64,000 nt of DNA from Xylaria sp. FL1777. Taxonomy: Eukaryota > Ascomycota > Sordariomycetes > Xylariales > Xylariaceae. The number at the start of each line of letters is the position of its first letter. Position 1 is the first letter of the stretch. Below, piece after piece: positions 21,327 through 34,896 of the stretch. A program made the translations under genes and the position numbers. Under the pieces are notes generated by a model. It was not told the DNA's origin. It saw nothing but the letters and a program-made list of their open reading frames with translations, and did no database searches. The DNA is taken from NCBI GenBank assembly GCA_022578965.1, contig MU400579.1:159475-223474 (forward strand). The letters are read 5' to 3'.

Positions 21327-24300
21327 TTATGCTATGTTACGTAGGGGGTTTACGTCTGTTAACTTGCGGATGGCTCTCAATGTATATCTACATCGCAATG
21401 AATGGGCGCTTTGTACTACTATATAACTCGTGTTTAGGTTTAGGGAATTGAGATGGCAGGTCACGTCTTGCATTTAATTGATTTGACACAAGGATCATCT
21501 CGGCTAATCTGTATACATATCTACGAAGTATTGCAATAGTTTCGAGAAACTAGGCCAATGTATCCTCCGTCTACAATCAAATTAATAATACTGAGGGATC
21601 ATATGAGCACGTGTAAGCGTCATCAACATGATCAACGTAATCTCACCATCCCTTCCAGAGGCCTTGTTGCAGATAGAAGCAATCTAGCCTCACGTGAATA
21701 AGGGAATGTCAAAAGTGCGTCAAGATTAGGCGCTCGGCACGATCGTATAAGGAATGATTGTGACCAGACCATAGCAGTAGGAGGTGGTGCCTATATATAA
21801 GTGTGTGTGTGAAGGACGGTTATTTTTACCCAATTGGGAGATCCGCAGAGAACAAACTCTCGTTAAATAAATGTCAAAAAAGTTTAGTGGGCAATTAACA
21901 CGTCCAAGCTTGCGTGTCGCGTGCTAAAGGTTGTGTATCCGCAAGACGGTAATGTAGAACCTTGTGGCAGAACCGCTTTTAGTCCAACTATTGCTCCCCA
22001 TACGCCACCGTTCCAGTGTCTTGGGAGCCGCCTTTCTGTCATCCACCACCCCAAGATTTCGGCGGGACATTCTGACTGGTGGTTGCCCGATCGGATCTTT
22101 TACCCCTATAAGTAAGACGATATGCGGGGAATCGTGGGTGGCAAGTTGTCCCTCGCCGTCGGGAGCTCCGCTACATGATTCAATTTAGACTGATAGATAT
22201 ACTAGATTGGGAGTCACATGCTTTGGTTCGGTATCGCATCATGATTCTGAAATTCATGTGATAGCGGGAGGTTCTAGATATATATCCAATACCTTGGATA
22301 TACTAGGCAGGTAGTCTCACATGCAAAACGCGTAGGCTTATCTGCGCGTTCTATGCAATCAATAAGCCACTCGCAGAGCTGGTGGGCTAGAAGCTCAAAC
22401 TCTAGGTTGCACGTCACCCGAGTCGGTAACATGCACGATCTACCAAACCGTGTTCAACTGTTCAAGCTTTCACATTGCACTTCAATTCTGGTATAGACAG
22501 GCTTATGCAGGGGGTGACCTCAATACCGGAAATGCGGCACACGTCCTACTTGTGGGACTATCTCTTGAGATGGTTGTCCAGATGATGTAATACAATATTT
22601 CCCCACAACATCTCTAAGATCAATCCCCAGAATTTCAATAATTCATTTATTAATGTTTTTTTATTGTATGTTTTATTTTCTACTGTAAGACCATGTTGTC
22701 CTATGATAGAAAGCTAAGCTTGTTGCCGGGGATTAGTATTCAGGATGCTAGGTAATTGAAATTCGTGAAGGAGTACTCAGCTTACGTGACTCGGAAATGA
22801 CACCGATTACCAATTAGCATAATAAAATCGCCTCTGGCGGCTACTTATGAGCAAACCCCCGTGTGTTCTTTAAGGAGCCAATCAATCCGGTCGCCTTACA
22901 GCTGGAATGTAGTGGTTCGCCGTGCACATGATACAGTTGTAAAAAAAAGGAGGATTATGCTGTCAGACGGATACGACGCCAGGCTGACCGGGTTGTATCC
23001 GCGGTCGGATGAGGCGCATTTCGCGAGGTCAGTCACCTGCCAACTGTAACGAAGAGTCGGCTTGTAGTCTCGCAACGTATAAACGCGAGAATAGATCTAC
23101 ATACCTATACTGTTCATGTACATCATGGTAATAATCAGTAGTGGAGATACCGTCAGCAATCTACAGGGCATCAAACGACTCGCAGCCTGACACAGGTCTC
23201 TTTTCATCAGCCTCCGCGATCAGCAAGGCCATTTGGCCGACATCAAAGCCCGAATTGGGCCTCGAACTTCTCCATGTTGCAGGGTTCAGAAAGCGATCAG
23301 AATGCACTGCAGCGACTTACCGGGACGATACCCATACACATCTCTCCGCTCTTTTGTTTGCTCTGGAGCCGGCGCCGAGGTTGCGCCATTCTCCACGCGC
23401 TTCTTTGAAATACCGGTAACTATACCTGTCATATGAATTTTATGTCTACCGAGGATGGCCCATTGATACCTTGTAAATTGTGATTATCCAGATAAGGTAG
23501 GTAGGTACCTAGGCTGGGGGATAGAAAGCTCGGGCTCCAGACTCCACGTGGTCGGCGAAACTCTTGCCTGAAGAGGAAAAAAACGGTCCGTTTGGAGAAA
23601 AAACACGGTACCGGTAGCTTGTACACCCCAATCTAGATGACTGAGACGAGCGAGTCACGCGGATAACCAATTTCCTGGCAGACAGCCTCGGCATTGTCTT
23701 TTTACTTCATGTCGCAAGAAATTAATGTGTGAAAATGCGTGCCGAATTGACGTTTGAATAGGTACATATTCTGTATTAGGTTGCTGGGTCAATGTACCTA
23801 AGTGATTACATACCTCTAAGTTTACGGATCCAGAACAGTGCTCTAATGGCAATCCTAGCGACAAAATGATGCTGTACAAGATAGCGATAAATATATATAT
23901 TTATTTGTCGCGGCGATAACCCTAAATGGTCATTGTCTGTCGGAACCTTCTATCCCTAACTCCGGCCTGAAGTTTAGAAGGCCCGAAGAGTCATATGGAA
24001 TTTCTCTGTCAGGAGCCGCATGAATCATTGCAAACGTGTAAGAATAATGAACCTTGCGTTGCATGAATAGTAGTGTACCGGTATGACGATGCTCTGTTTT
24101 AATATTTAGCATGATCTGTTTGGCTGACGGACGATCGGATTGTCCCGAAATGGCAAAAGGTGTACCAAAGTGGCAATCATGGCTTGAGCGTTTCTGATAC
24201 GACTCCAGCCACACTCAGTGGGGACCCCACCCCCGAGAAAAGGGAGATTTTCTAGAAGCACGCTAGAACCATGTGGATCACAGGGATCAAATGCAAAACA

Positions 24301-27300
24301 TTTAGATCCCTGCAGCTTGGAACTTAACAAAAAGAATAGGATGGATACCTAGCCCCTCTAGCGCTACCTAGCATCCTCTTTTTCTAGCACCCATGTCACG
24401 CAACACATTTTCATGCTAGGAGAACAATAAACTCGTTCGAAGCAATGTATCACCCAATAAGAGTCCAAGTTGTGGTTTAAGCACTTTTAAACTCGTTGGA
24501 TTAGGGGTCTAGGGGACGTTAAGGGAAACTTTTTAGAGTAGGACCGACTCTTAATGGTAGTATACAGTAGTGTAGACTAGCAAGTCAACACTAGGAAATA
24601 ATTTCAAACAGGAGCAAAAATCTTTTAAAGCAAGGTATAATTTTTTTGGACCTTTTCAGGCAGTTATATCCGGATTATTCCCTCCAAACGTCATGGTGCT
24701 TAGCGAATCGGAGTGCATAGATATCCCACCAATTGCAACGAGCCATCTACACAACAGAGGAATTCATCTCAGCATGAATAGGTTAGCTAGTGTACATTAT
24801 GCAAGCCACAATGATTACTACAAAATACTACCTAACCCAATGTCAGTGCGCGCTATCACCCCGTACCTTTCAAGCCACGACTGCAATCTTGTCAGCTCTG
24901 GACGCCACGAAACGCGGGGCATTGGCATTGTTTTTTTTATCGGAGCTGAGCTGGCTCATTTTGGGAACATCAATAAAGGTACCTATCGAGGTAGATCGCC
25001 AGAAATAAATATTGGGTTATAGTTGAGGCAATATATACGGGACGTGGCTAAGAGTAAAATAAGTAACTTGACCACCTGACCGCAAAGTGGCTTTCTCCGA
25101 TATCCTCGAATCTATATGAATCAACTTATATAGTTATGGTATTAATTACTGTCTAAGTGTCTAAGTACCTACCTGCCTATCTACCTATCTATCCCACCTG
25201 TTCCCCTCGCTGCCTGATGTATCACGGGGAGCCCCCGCCATGCATAATCTCTATAGTTCCCTACTACTACCGAGTACTTACAGTAGCTAGATTAGTGGCA
25301 AACACGTCAAAGCAGACTGCAAGGCGTGATCACGACGTCTATGCACGCACATCATATATTGGTAACGAGTCGGCAGGCCCCTAAGGTGAAAAAGTAGAAT
25401 CTGTACCCGACGCGCGCGCGCACACTGCTGTCAATATACCGGTATATGTAGTACCTACCTACATACATACCTACATGAAATATTCGTGGGGCTTACCGCA
25501 TTTCCCTTCGCCTTTTGATCTCCACCCATTCCCTTTTTTTTTCTTTTTCCTCTTGCTTCCCTCCTTGGCGTGGAGTTACCTATCTGTCGTAGTTCTGAGT
25601 TTGGATTAGTTTGCGGCCTGCCTTAAGATAAGACAGATGGAAGCGGTAGGTACAGTAGCGCGGAAAGGCGGTGAGGGACGCTGGAGGAGGGTAGCTATGG
25701 GCATGTAATCGATGTAATCGTCACGCAAAACAACACACACACACACACACATTCACTCACACACTCACTCACACATACACACACATACACACGCATACAC
25801 ACGCATACACACGCATACGCACATGTCTCGCGCACATGTCGCCTTCCGACCGCCGTCCATCTGATCGATCTAGGTGAGGGGCGAGGAGGAGAGGACGGGC
25901 TTGTCAGTCCCCTCGTAGAGGAGGGTAGACAACTCATCGTGCGTTTTCGAGCCTTTCCCCTTTGCCTCTGATTACCTCACTTGACCAAGCCCGTAGACTG
26001 ACTACACAGCATACAGTCACATACATCGTACATACATACATACAGACGTGCTGTATGAAACGTAGGTGGCTTGTCAGGCACCGCAACGGCAAGTTTCTTC
26101 TTTTCACCTCGCGCATGCTCGAGTATGTAGCTCGGCAGACTAGGTACATAGATGATGCTTTTCGGCGTGCGATAAGCCTTCTACGTACTTGCTAGCCCTA
26201 TAGTGTTACTTTGGCGTCTGCACAGGACTGGGTCAACTTTGTCCCTTGTCGTATCGGACCAAAGGTGCAGCTTAGTACAGCACTCGACAGGTGGCTACTT
26301 AATCAGCGAGCATGTAACAGAGGAGGTGTCAATGAGGCTTGAACTTGCTGTTTTATCTGCCTTCCTTTAGGCCTCTAAGTGTTGAATTTCTCCCTTGCTT
26401 GTTACACGGTTTTTATGTATCAGAGGACTTAGTGAGGGAGGGAGCATTTCGGGTGCATGTAATAAATGCCAGCTCAGCAGAACCAGACATTGACAGCCAG
26501 CCAGCATATGCTTAGGTAGGTACTACCTAAGTACTAGGTATCTAGACCACTACCAATCTATGACCTGCGCATTTCCAGACTACTAGCGAGATCTCGTCAC
26601 TGTGGATTTTCTTTCTTTTTCTTAATATTTTTTTCTCCCTTTTTTTTTTCTATTTTATTTCTTCTGCCGCATGTATTATTATCCCCATTTCGAGGTATTG
26701 ATTGCTTGTTCGTGATCCCGCTTATTAGTTAGGTCAATGCTGTGCATACTATTATTACATGCTTGCCTAGCCCGCATCTTTGCATACAAGATGAAGCTTA
26801 CGCACAACCCTGCGTCTCCTCAACAACGCAACAACAAGATCCAGACCGGACCGCCATTCTTACCTTATCTCCAACACTAGGTAGTGCAGCTCCGAGCTAT
26901 TGGTTCAACATATTAAATAGTTATCATTGCTTAGGGCTGGTGATGCTCATTAATCCTGGGTGTGAACGGGGTTTGATCAGTGGGGCAATAAGGATTAGAG
27001 TTAGACTTCCACCAGGCATATGATAGTCGTGCATCATGGCAGGTGACGCGCCCTAGCAAGGAAAGTCTAATAAAGGACATTCATAGTGAACAGTCATGCT
27101 GCCTTCACATACTTTCAGCTACTTGAGACGCTATGAAATCCCCTCTCGTCGTCATAAATCCCAGCATAATGGTAACCTTGTACCTTTTTATAGTTTGTTA
27201 CATGGATGCGGATGTCAAATAGTCATCCTTAGTACAATACCAAGGGGTCGGTAATTCACACACAGAAGTTAGCAAAAGCAATTGATACGATCGAAACATT

Positions 27301-27980
27301 GGTTTTCGAATTATTCAGAAGGGAAAATTATGGATCGGAACATTTTATTGTTTTTTTGTAGCTCCTGTAGAATGCCTGCGGTAATTTTGTGGTCATGACG
27401 CATTGCTTTTCCGTCTTCACTTTTCCTTTCGAGGACTGACGAATCAATCGCTCCATCTTGTTGTGTCTTGGGCCTTTCGGCTAAGTTGCCTCGTGGAAGG
27501 TTGCCCTTTCTGTTTCTTGCTAGAATACATTATAAACCCTTTTGCCTCCATCTTTACCTTTCTTGCTACTTGTCAGTAGCGAAAGGAAACAATTCGTTAC
27601 CCCTAGGTATTGGGTAAAATCCAAAATAAAAGATCATGGTATCATAGGACCTACAACGCCAAATTCGTATTAGGGGTTGTAGAATCGGATGCAGACGCGC
27701 CGGTCATCACCATGCCGTCTTGAACGGCGCGGGTTGTGCCATAACGGAGGGCACAACAATGCTCATTAATGCTATCGATCGTCATATCCAAAAACGGACA
27801 GGACAAATCGCTCGTGCCAATAGAATAAAATTATGAAAGCAACGGTATAAAACGCCGACCAGATGCATGCATTGGTATAATAAAACGCAAAAAGCTCTCG
27901 CCATGCAAGTGAGGGAAATGAAAAGAACAATACAAGGCGTGTCCAAGATGTTGTGTCGTTTCATATCCGTAAACGTTGTT
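21327..27980. other. 6.7 kb gene-poor, microsatellite-rich region
   Basis: No supported gene. Open frames around 23141..23419, 23930..24330 and 24693..25022 are short, lack recognisable motifs and are not backed by splice sites that I could join. The segment 25430..26200 is dense in simple sequence: CA repeats, CATA repeats, and CTAC/CATAC runs. Pyrimidine tracts lie at about 25535..25560 and 26605..26660. Confidence 0.4.
25733..25822. repeat. Compound CA / ACACGCATAC microsatellite
   Basis: An (AC)n run of about 18 bp passes into interrupted CACTCACA sequence. It then forms about four tandem copies of the 10-bp unit ACACRCATAC. A Val/Cys-rich minus-strand frame over it is an artefact of the repeat. 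Confidence 0.85.
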
Positions 27981-29803
27981 TCACCATCCTTGAGTATGGT
28001 AGCCACCATTATCTTCTCGAAGGAATTGGTTCCAACTAGTAGCGTTGATCTCATCCTCGGACCTCTTCATGTACGATTTCTCGGGATATTGCCTTAAATT
28101 CGCAACATCGTGTGAAGTGTGGCGTCGCTTCAACACGGCATTAGCGGTTGAAGATTTTTGTTGCCGCTCCCAGAGGAGTTGCCGTCTAAGCGACTCTGTG
28201 AGCTCCGTAGCCAGCATATGGCGCCTGGTAGTTCTAGGGGACAGGGCAGCTTGTGGGTCAGAATGCATTGTGGGTTTCGTCATGATGGGTTGAGCGCCGG
28301 ACCTAGGGATCTCAGTAATAGGCTTTAGAGGTGTGTGGCGCAGGCCTCTTCTCATTTCCAATACATTCTCTCCATTATCATCAGAATCATTGGGAGATGC
28401 TGCACCATTCGGTGCATTTTGCAGCTGGCGGGCACGCTGCGCAATCGCTGGGGTGGAATGTGAGGCGTAGTTGCTTAGACCTTTTGTCCGTTCCTCACTG
28501 GCAATCATGAGGCTGATAAGAGATCTTTGTGAGGTCAAGTTAGGTTTCGAAGGTACTCGTTTGAAGGTGACCCTATCATCCATGCTCGATTTGCCGCTTT
28601 CCTCGATCGAGTCCTCCCATTCTGAATCTTCGTCATCGTCGTCGATAGCGCTCTCATCTACATAGCTACCGGACTGGTCGCTAGGGGTCGAGATTGTTCG
28701 CGTCGTAACTTGGTTGCTAAAAGATGTTTGCTTCTTGTGGGCGCCCAAAAGTGAGCTTGGTTTCCCTGAATGAAGTGCACTTTTGAGTGATGGGCTTTGT
28801 TCTTCGGTAGATCCAGAGGAGCCACCGAGTTGGAACATCTTGCTCTTCTTAGGTGGGATGACCGGTTGGCGAATCTCAAGACTGGGCGAAGATTCGTCGC
28901 CAGAAGAGCCGCCCAACGCAAATATGGCCGGCTTTTTCTTAGGCTGTACTGGCTTGGGCGAAGGCGAAGAGTGAGGTTCTGGGATAAGGTCAGGCTGTAG
29001 GAATTTTGGTTCATGAGAAGGTCTCGCAGAGGGAAATTGAGAAGGTGAAAATCCCCTAATTACGGCTGTGGCGTGGTGTTCACTTGAGGCTGAATTGCTT
29101 GAGATCTGTGATGTTAAACCAGATGATGCACACTCAGCAGACTCTGTCGCGAGGGTTGTAGGCGTCTCCTCCACTTCGGATTGACAAGATTGCAAATGAT
29201 CACTATCTGTTTCCATAGAAGAGGAAACGATGTGTGGGAGAGGCGACAGGTTGGGCTCTTTCTCAGTGATTATCGTAACAACCATCTTCTCTAAGTGATC
29301 AGAGGTAATGTGCCGTTCCCGGCCCTTGCTTCGACTGCTGGAGCAAGAGTCTTGTCGTCGTATATTAGGTCGTAGGATCTCTACTGGATTAGATTCAGTC
29401 GTTAACTCTATGGATTCTTCGTCTGCGACGGAATCAACACTGCCGGATAATTGTGGTACGTCTGGTATGTGGTGCTTTTCAAGAATGTCCTGCGGTGGCA
29501 CTGAAGTTGCAGAAGCGCTCTGCTTTGTCTTTGTCCTAATAGTTGTGTCGCAACACAGAGCCTCCCTTGTCCACAGTCGCCAGCTAAGATTTTCTAGTCT
29601 TCGCCCTTGTTCTACCGATTCGGCGCAACGGGAGAAAACTAAGCATCGAGTCAGTCGTCGCCAAATCATATGTATATACATAAGTATCATATATTGGACG
29701 TACCAGTCCACATGCTGAACAGGTTATGAGGATTGTTCGTATCAACCTTGTGGATGACGTTCGGATCCACAGTGAGAACCAGTCCTTCTGCTTTACCTGG
29801 CAT
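27981..29803 (-). CDS. AreA GATA-like (DUF1752) and DUF3295 domain protein, 585 aa
   Basis: Two exons, 29704..29803 and 27981..29638. The 65-nt intron has donor GTACGT, branch-like CTGAC and acceptor CTTAG. Splicing rebuilds NLFSMWT-V-FSRCAESVEQG across the junction, continuing to RRLENLSWRLW (residues 46-56). This is the hallmark of the Pfam AreA-GATA-like/DUF1752 motif, and it confirms both the intron and the start MPGKAEG. The middle is Ser/Pro/Glu-rich and probably disordered. The C-terminal half matches DUF3295: paired FALGGSSGDES and MFQLGGSSGS motifs, then an acidic patch (DDDDEDSEWEDSIEESGKSS). After these come SKPNLTSQRSL, the basic ALSPRTTRRHMLATELTESL and LLWERQQKSSTANAVLKRRH. DUF1752 is found N-terminal in some AreA factors and in other fungal regulators. 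No GATA zinc finger is present here, so DNA binding is not shown; nutrient-signalling regulation is inferred from the domain. Confidence 0.9.
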
Positions 29804-32800
29804 TCTGAGCAAACTCGGTGCTCATAGAGAGGAGCAGGAAGGATGGTGAGTGGTGATATAATGTGTAGAGCTCAGCAGACGTATAGCGCAAGTCGGAAAA
29901 TGTGAACAAAGATATAGTATTTTCTTTCAAAACGTATCGATCTGGATACTCGTCGCCACAAGCTGCTCAATCGGGGCAAATCAATTCAACGATATCGCCT
30001 GAGCACGGTATATGCAATTTGTTGTTGAATGTACAGGTGAAGAGATACTGGTGGGGAAGATCTCTGGTGATGTATGTATACTTGGCGTGAAGGCTAAGAT
30101 GAGGAGGAGTAAATAAGGCTGACGAGGATCAATGTTGCGACAGCCGTCTGTATTGGGACCTCAGACTTATGTTGAACATACACGAGGTTCGTGATATGTA
30201 TGGTAGGTGGTGTAGAGTTGTGGAAGGGAGAGGGAATGTGGGTAGTTGTACATATTAATGTATTTGATAGAGGCTTGAAGACCTTAGGGAACAACCCAGA
30301 GCAGGGTGGAGGTCAGGCCCTGGTACACTAAGTAGCAGTGGAGAATAGAAAGGCGCGGTCTGGCACTTACATATCTCACGGTACGTACCTACCCAGCCAG
30401 GGGTACCTCGCTACTTTGGTACATAGGTACAAGAGTACGTACTCGTTATGTACCGGCCAGAAGTACCTGAATAGCAATCTGGACCTTTGACGGGCCTATT
30501 TCTTAGGTGGACACGAGCTTGCGGGTGGGGGATCTGTGGCTGTACGGGGATTCACTAAGTAGGAAATCCCTGAAACACCCCTAGCACTCTCAAGACATAC
30601 TACCTGAGGTACGTATCGACCGCCTACTAGGGAGGTACCTCCACCACATATACATACAGAATTCTCTCCCTTATGAAGACTTTTCCTCTATGCCCCACTG
30701 ACCATACCAGCACGAGTACGCTACACAGCGGTCTGTCTGTTGTCCCACAGCTGCTAGCGTCAGAAGTACTACCATACTTAGCCTAGACTACCGACTAGCT
30801 CCAAGCACCAGGCTTAATGCAGTAGTACTCTCCTAATAGGGTATTTAAGACATCTTCACAATGCCCCGCCGGCGGCCAGAAGGTCCAGCGTTCCGGCTCT
30901 TCCCTAGAGAGTCCTCCGCATCCACACAAACAGAGACAGCTGGTTTGTTTGACCGCGGTGTAGCCGGTGAAAGCACCCGCATCCGATGGTTTGCAGCTAC
31001 GTTGAGTTTCTTCAAGCATGGGAGAGCCGAACAAAGGTACCGTCTGTCTGTCTGTATCGCGTGTCGAGCCACCAGACCGTTGAAGAATACAGAGCACAAT
31101 GAAGTCCAAGACTGATGCAGATTACGAGCAAGGCGGAGCAGTAGGCCTTTGTGCCGTGTTGGGAATTGTAAGTAGTTCCATGAAGTTTTGAAGAAGACGG
31201 TGACGACTCGGTGTGCATGCGACACGATTAGTAGCACAGGTCAAAGTCATGGGATTAGTATACCCAAAATGCCTGGACGAGGAAAGTTGGGATGGCAGCT
31301 ACTAGATGCTTCTCATAATGCATTGTGCAATGCGAACGAATGCATGATAATCAACACTGCATCACCGAAAAGAATCATCAACATTCCATGATTCCAGCGT
31401 ATACTATACGTATACCCCAGCCACAAGGGTCACCAGCCAGGTCCTACTGCGTAGTTGACGTCTAACCCGCTGGCGGCTTTGACACGCTCATTATACGTGA
31501 TGGCGATCACATGGAACAATGCCTGTGTAGCGTAACTGCTGTTAGGTGAAGCCAGCGCGTACCATTGCCATTTCGAGGGTTGATGGAACGATCACGGGCG
31601 CACCGAAAAGAAAGCACACTGAGGCCAGGCAGTTGATCGGCTTGCACCGATTCTCCAGAGTCTTATTCGCTGGATTCTGAGCGCGAGTCACCAAGACCGA
31701 CTAGAAAACAACGCGGAGCAGCAATGCTTGCTGGTCGTGGGGATTCTCCGCTTCCGGGTAATTGTTTAGACAACCAGTGTCCAGTGTTGAACGAACCACC
31801 GTAAGAGCTACTACATACTACATACAGTGCAGTGTAGTAAACCACATATACGCATACAATACCTACACGTACACAATTACAATTACAATGTGGTAGCTAG
31901 TGTAGTAGTGTAGATGACCCCTTTGCGCACTGCAATCGCTGGCCGACCTGCCTCAGAGATGGCCGGTGACATCTGGGTTGTGCCACGGATGGCACAAAAG
32001 CCGTGCCGTGGCCGTTCTAGATTGTCTCTCCACGCCTCTCTGATCAACCCGCCGAGGCAGATGGAAAGTGGCAGACAGAAAGGCTGATCAGTAGGCCAGA
32101 CGGATTGACCAGGCACGGTTCACGTTATTCACCCGCGACGGACCAGGTCAAGCAAGGTCAGGCTGGGGATGATCTCTTTGTGCGTTGGCATTCCTGCGTT
32201 CTCGTGACTCCCAAAACAGTATCTGGACTCTCTGGGCTATCCAGGATAGTCCAAGTCCCAAATCCTGTCCCTAAAATGGCGCGGGTAAAGGGGCCGGCAA
32301 TAAAGGCCCGTTTGCTGGGCTGCCAGTGACTTACTACTGCTATACCATCGCGTCTACTGGCTTTTACCTATTCCAGGTACTGCCGTCGCTAGTATATCGC
32401 TATGGTGAGACGGTACCCAATCCCTGGACCCTTTTTGTTTTTTCGCCTCCCAATATAATTCCCTTGTGTCGGATGTGATCAGGTGAGAGCGCTCAGCCTC
32501 GGTGCACTCAGCCAGCGCTTGCTACACCACTCCTGTACGTACCTAGGTAGCAGTCTCTCGGGTCTCTCTCCATCCCCCACACTATAGCCGAGTCACGGTT
32601 TTCCGCCTCTCCAAAGTGCACATCTGTGTATACTACTTATACATACTGTACTTACTGCGTAGGCTACTGCTGTCTGCCCAGTTTACCACACTTACACTTA
32701 TATGTAATCCCAATCTGCAAGCGCCACTGCTCGTCGGTCACATGCCGCCGGCCACGACTCGAGCACCAATGCCATTCCAGAGCTTCATTTTCCCCCTCCT

Positions 32801-34837
32801 ATCACGAGATACGCGCAAACAGTAATTTGCGCCAGCCGACCTCTTGGACACAGAACTCTATACGGCCGCCCGGTGGCCAATGAGTCCAAATCCTCTATCT
32901 ACCCTCCTAGTATTGTATCGCACCTATTGTATCGCACCTATGCAACGTATCGGTCGTGTCGACCGGGACAAAGTGCGCCACGAGTAATTCAATCGGCAAT
33001 TGGTTACTCGTCGGTTATTCGCCAGCCAGCTGGTTTCGCCAGTTTGCGCCAATGACCGTTGCGCACGGAAATTCCAAATATGCGTAAACGAGGGTTTACA
33101 GAAAATCCGGACAACCTGACAATATCGTGCTAGTACGCAGTAATCATACCACGGACGTAGGCCATGTTCCCAATCCCATAGCCTTGGGATACAGATATAA
33201 TAATTACATACTCAGTGGGGGTCTTCCACTGCTCGATGGCTCGACGGCCATGTAGGACACTGAGTGCGACTGCTATGTGACTCAAACAAGCGTTCGGCCG
33301 AAGGAGTCGTTTTGGTATACGGTAGGTGTTATTGCTGGCGCAAGGATGTTTCCCTTGCTGAAACCCATTAGGAAACACCGACACGACGAAAACTGAGATG
33401 CGTGATAAAACCCTGATTATTAGCTACCCGCCCCATCTTTCCCCGAACTTGATCGGACTCTACTTACTCAGTACTCATTCATCAATCGAGTCAATGAGCC
33501 ACAGCACACCGGTATCATGCCATAGCGCATATACACACTTATTACCTGTAAATCCACGGACGCCATGTCATACCTGAATTCAAAGCCCTGGTGATAGCAG
33601 AGTAGAGCATCGTCATTTTTTGTGCGTCCAACACGCGGCCGTATCCTCTGAGCCTTTTGTCACACGACATGTCAAGATATATCAACTTTGAAATTAAATA
33701 CGTGGGATACGGCCACGCCTCTCCACCCACCTCCAGTCGTGCCATCGCGCCGGGAGTTGCAGCGCAACAACATAGTGCGTACATAGTAGATAGTAGTGCT
33801 TCCCCATCGAAAGATACTGCTGTTGTTCCTCCATTCGATCCTTCCGGACCCTTCCACTGCATGCTGCTGGCTGTTGATGATCGACATCATGATCAAACCC
33901 GGTGATTACTTGCTATCCATCTCGGTATCGGGCATAGGACTAGATGCTTGACATTGTCTAGCTTGTGTGTAGTATATAGAGGGCAATAATACGCGTCCCT
34001 TGCCTCATTGCGGAATGTATGCGACACGGTACGGGCGGAATCTGCACCGTCTCTTTCCCAGCTACACGTAGGTTGCAGGGTATGATTTCAAGAGGCGAGC
34101 AACAATTCAGAAACGCGAAACAATCACACGTGCGACCAGGGTTTTCTGCAGGATTCTTCTCGGTGAGGTTCGTTTCAATTACAGAAGTACATAGAAGATA
34201 CGTATCTCGGCGTGGGATGGAATTGGACACGCCCCCACGTCTTTTTGACCGTGAGATGGTTCATGTGCCCTCCGCAGGAATTGAATTTGCTGGAGGATTC
34301 TAGCTGAGGGTCAAAGTGCGCAGTCGGCTACGCAGGCAGGGTGCGGGAGCTCCCTTCCCACCATATACTCAGTATGATTCAGTAACCCTGGGGGTTCCGA
34401 GCCATTGTTGTTGAAGATAGGTACCAACGGAAATCTACCCGCACCAGATGCGATTGCCAGTACTATAAGTATTGACTGCAACGAGGCAGAGTCCAGTAAA
34501 TAGACTACTGATAAGCGTTTGCGACTACAGATCAAGCATGCGCCTGGCCAATTCCAATTCCGTCATCTTTCCAATTGAGGGAAGAGTCCTACGCAGTAGG
34601 GTGGCCAAGCGATACTGATCAAGGATTCTCGAGGCTATGTGCTTGACCCATTTCGTCCTCGGAAACCATCCCCTTCCTAGAACATGGAAAATGTGGACTT
34701 GTGCCTTTCGAAGACGCAGTGCACGAGTATTGCCGGCAGCAATACACTAGGCTTTGCTTCTCGATGTGGGTTAACCTCGTGTACTGCTGTACGATGTAAC
34801 ATTATCGTCGTATCAGGATTCCGCGTACCTGGATCAG

Positions 34838-34896
34838 CCTATCGTCAATTGTCAGATATCAACCATCACAATCGATAGACGATAGTTGACGATAGG
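34838..34896. repeat. 11-bp inverted repeat
   Basis: CCTATCGTCAA (34838..34848) and its exact reverse complement TTGACGATAGG (34886..34896) lie 37 bp apart. Extra ATCGATAG/GATAG words lie between them. Confidence 0.75.

Noticed and set aside
25695..25937. Val/Cys-rich minus-strand frame
   Set aside because: Direct translation of the CA-type microsatellite.
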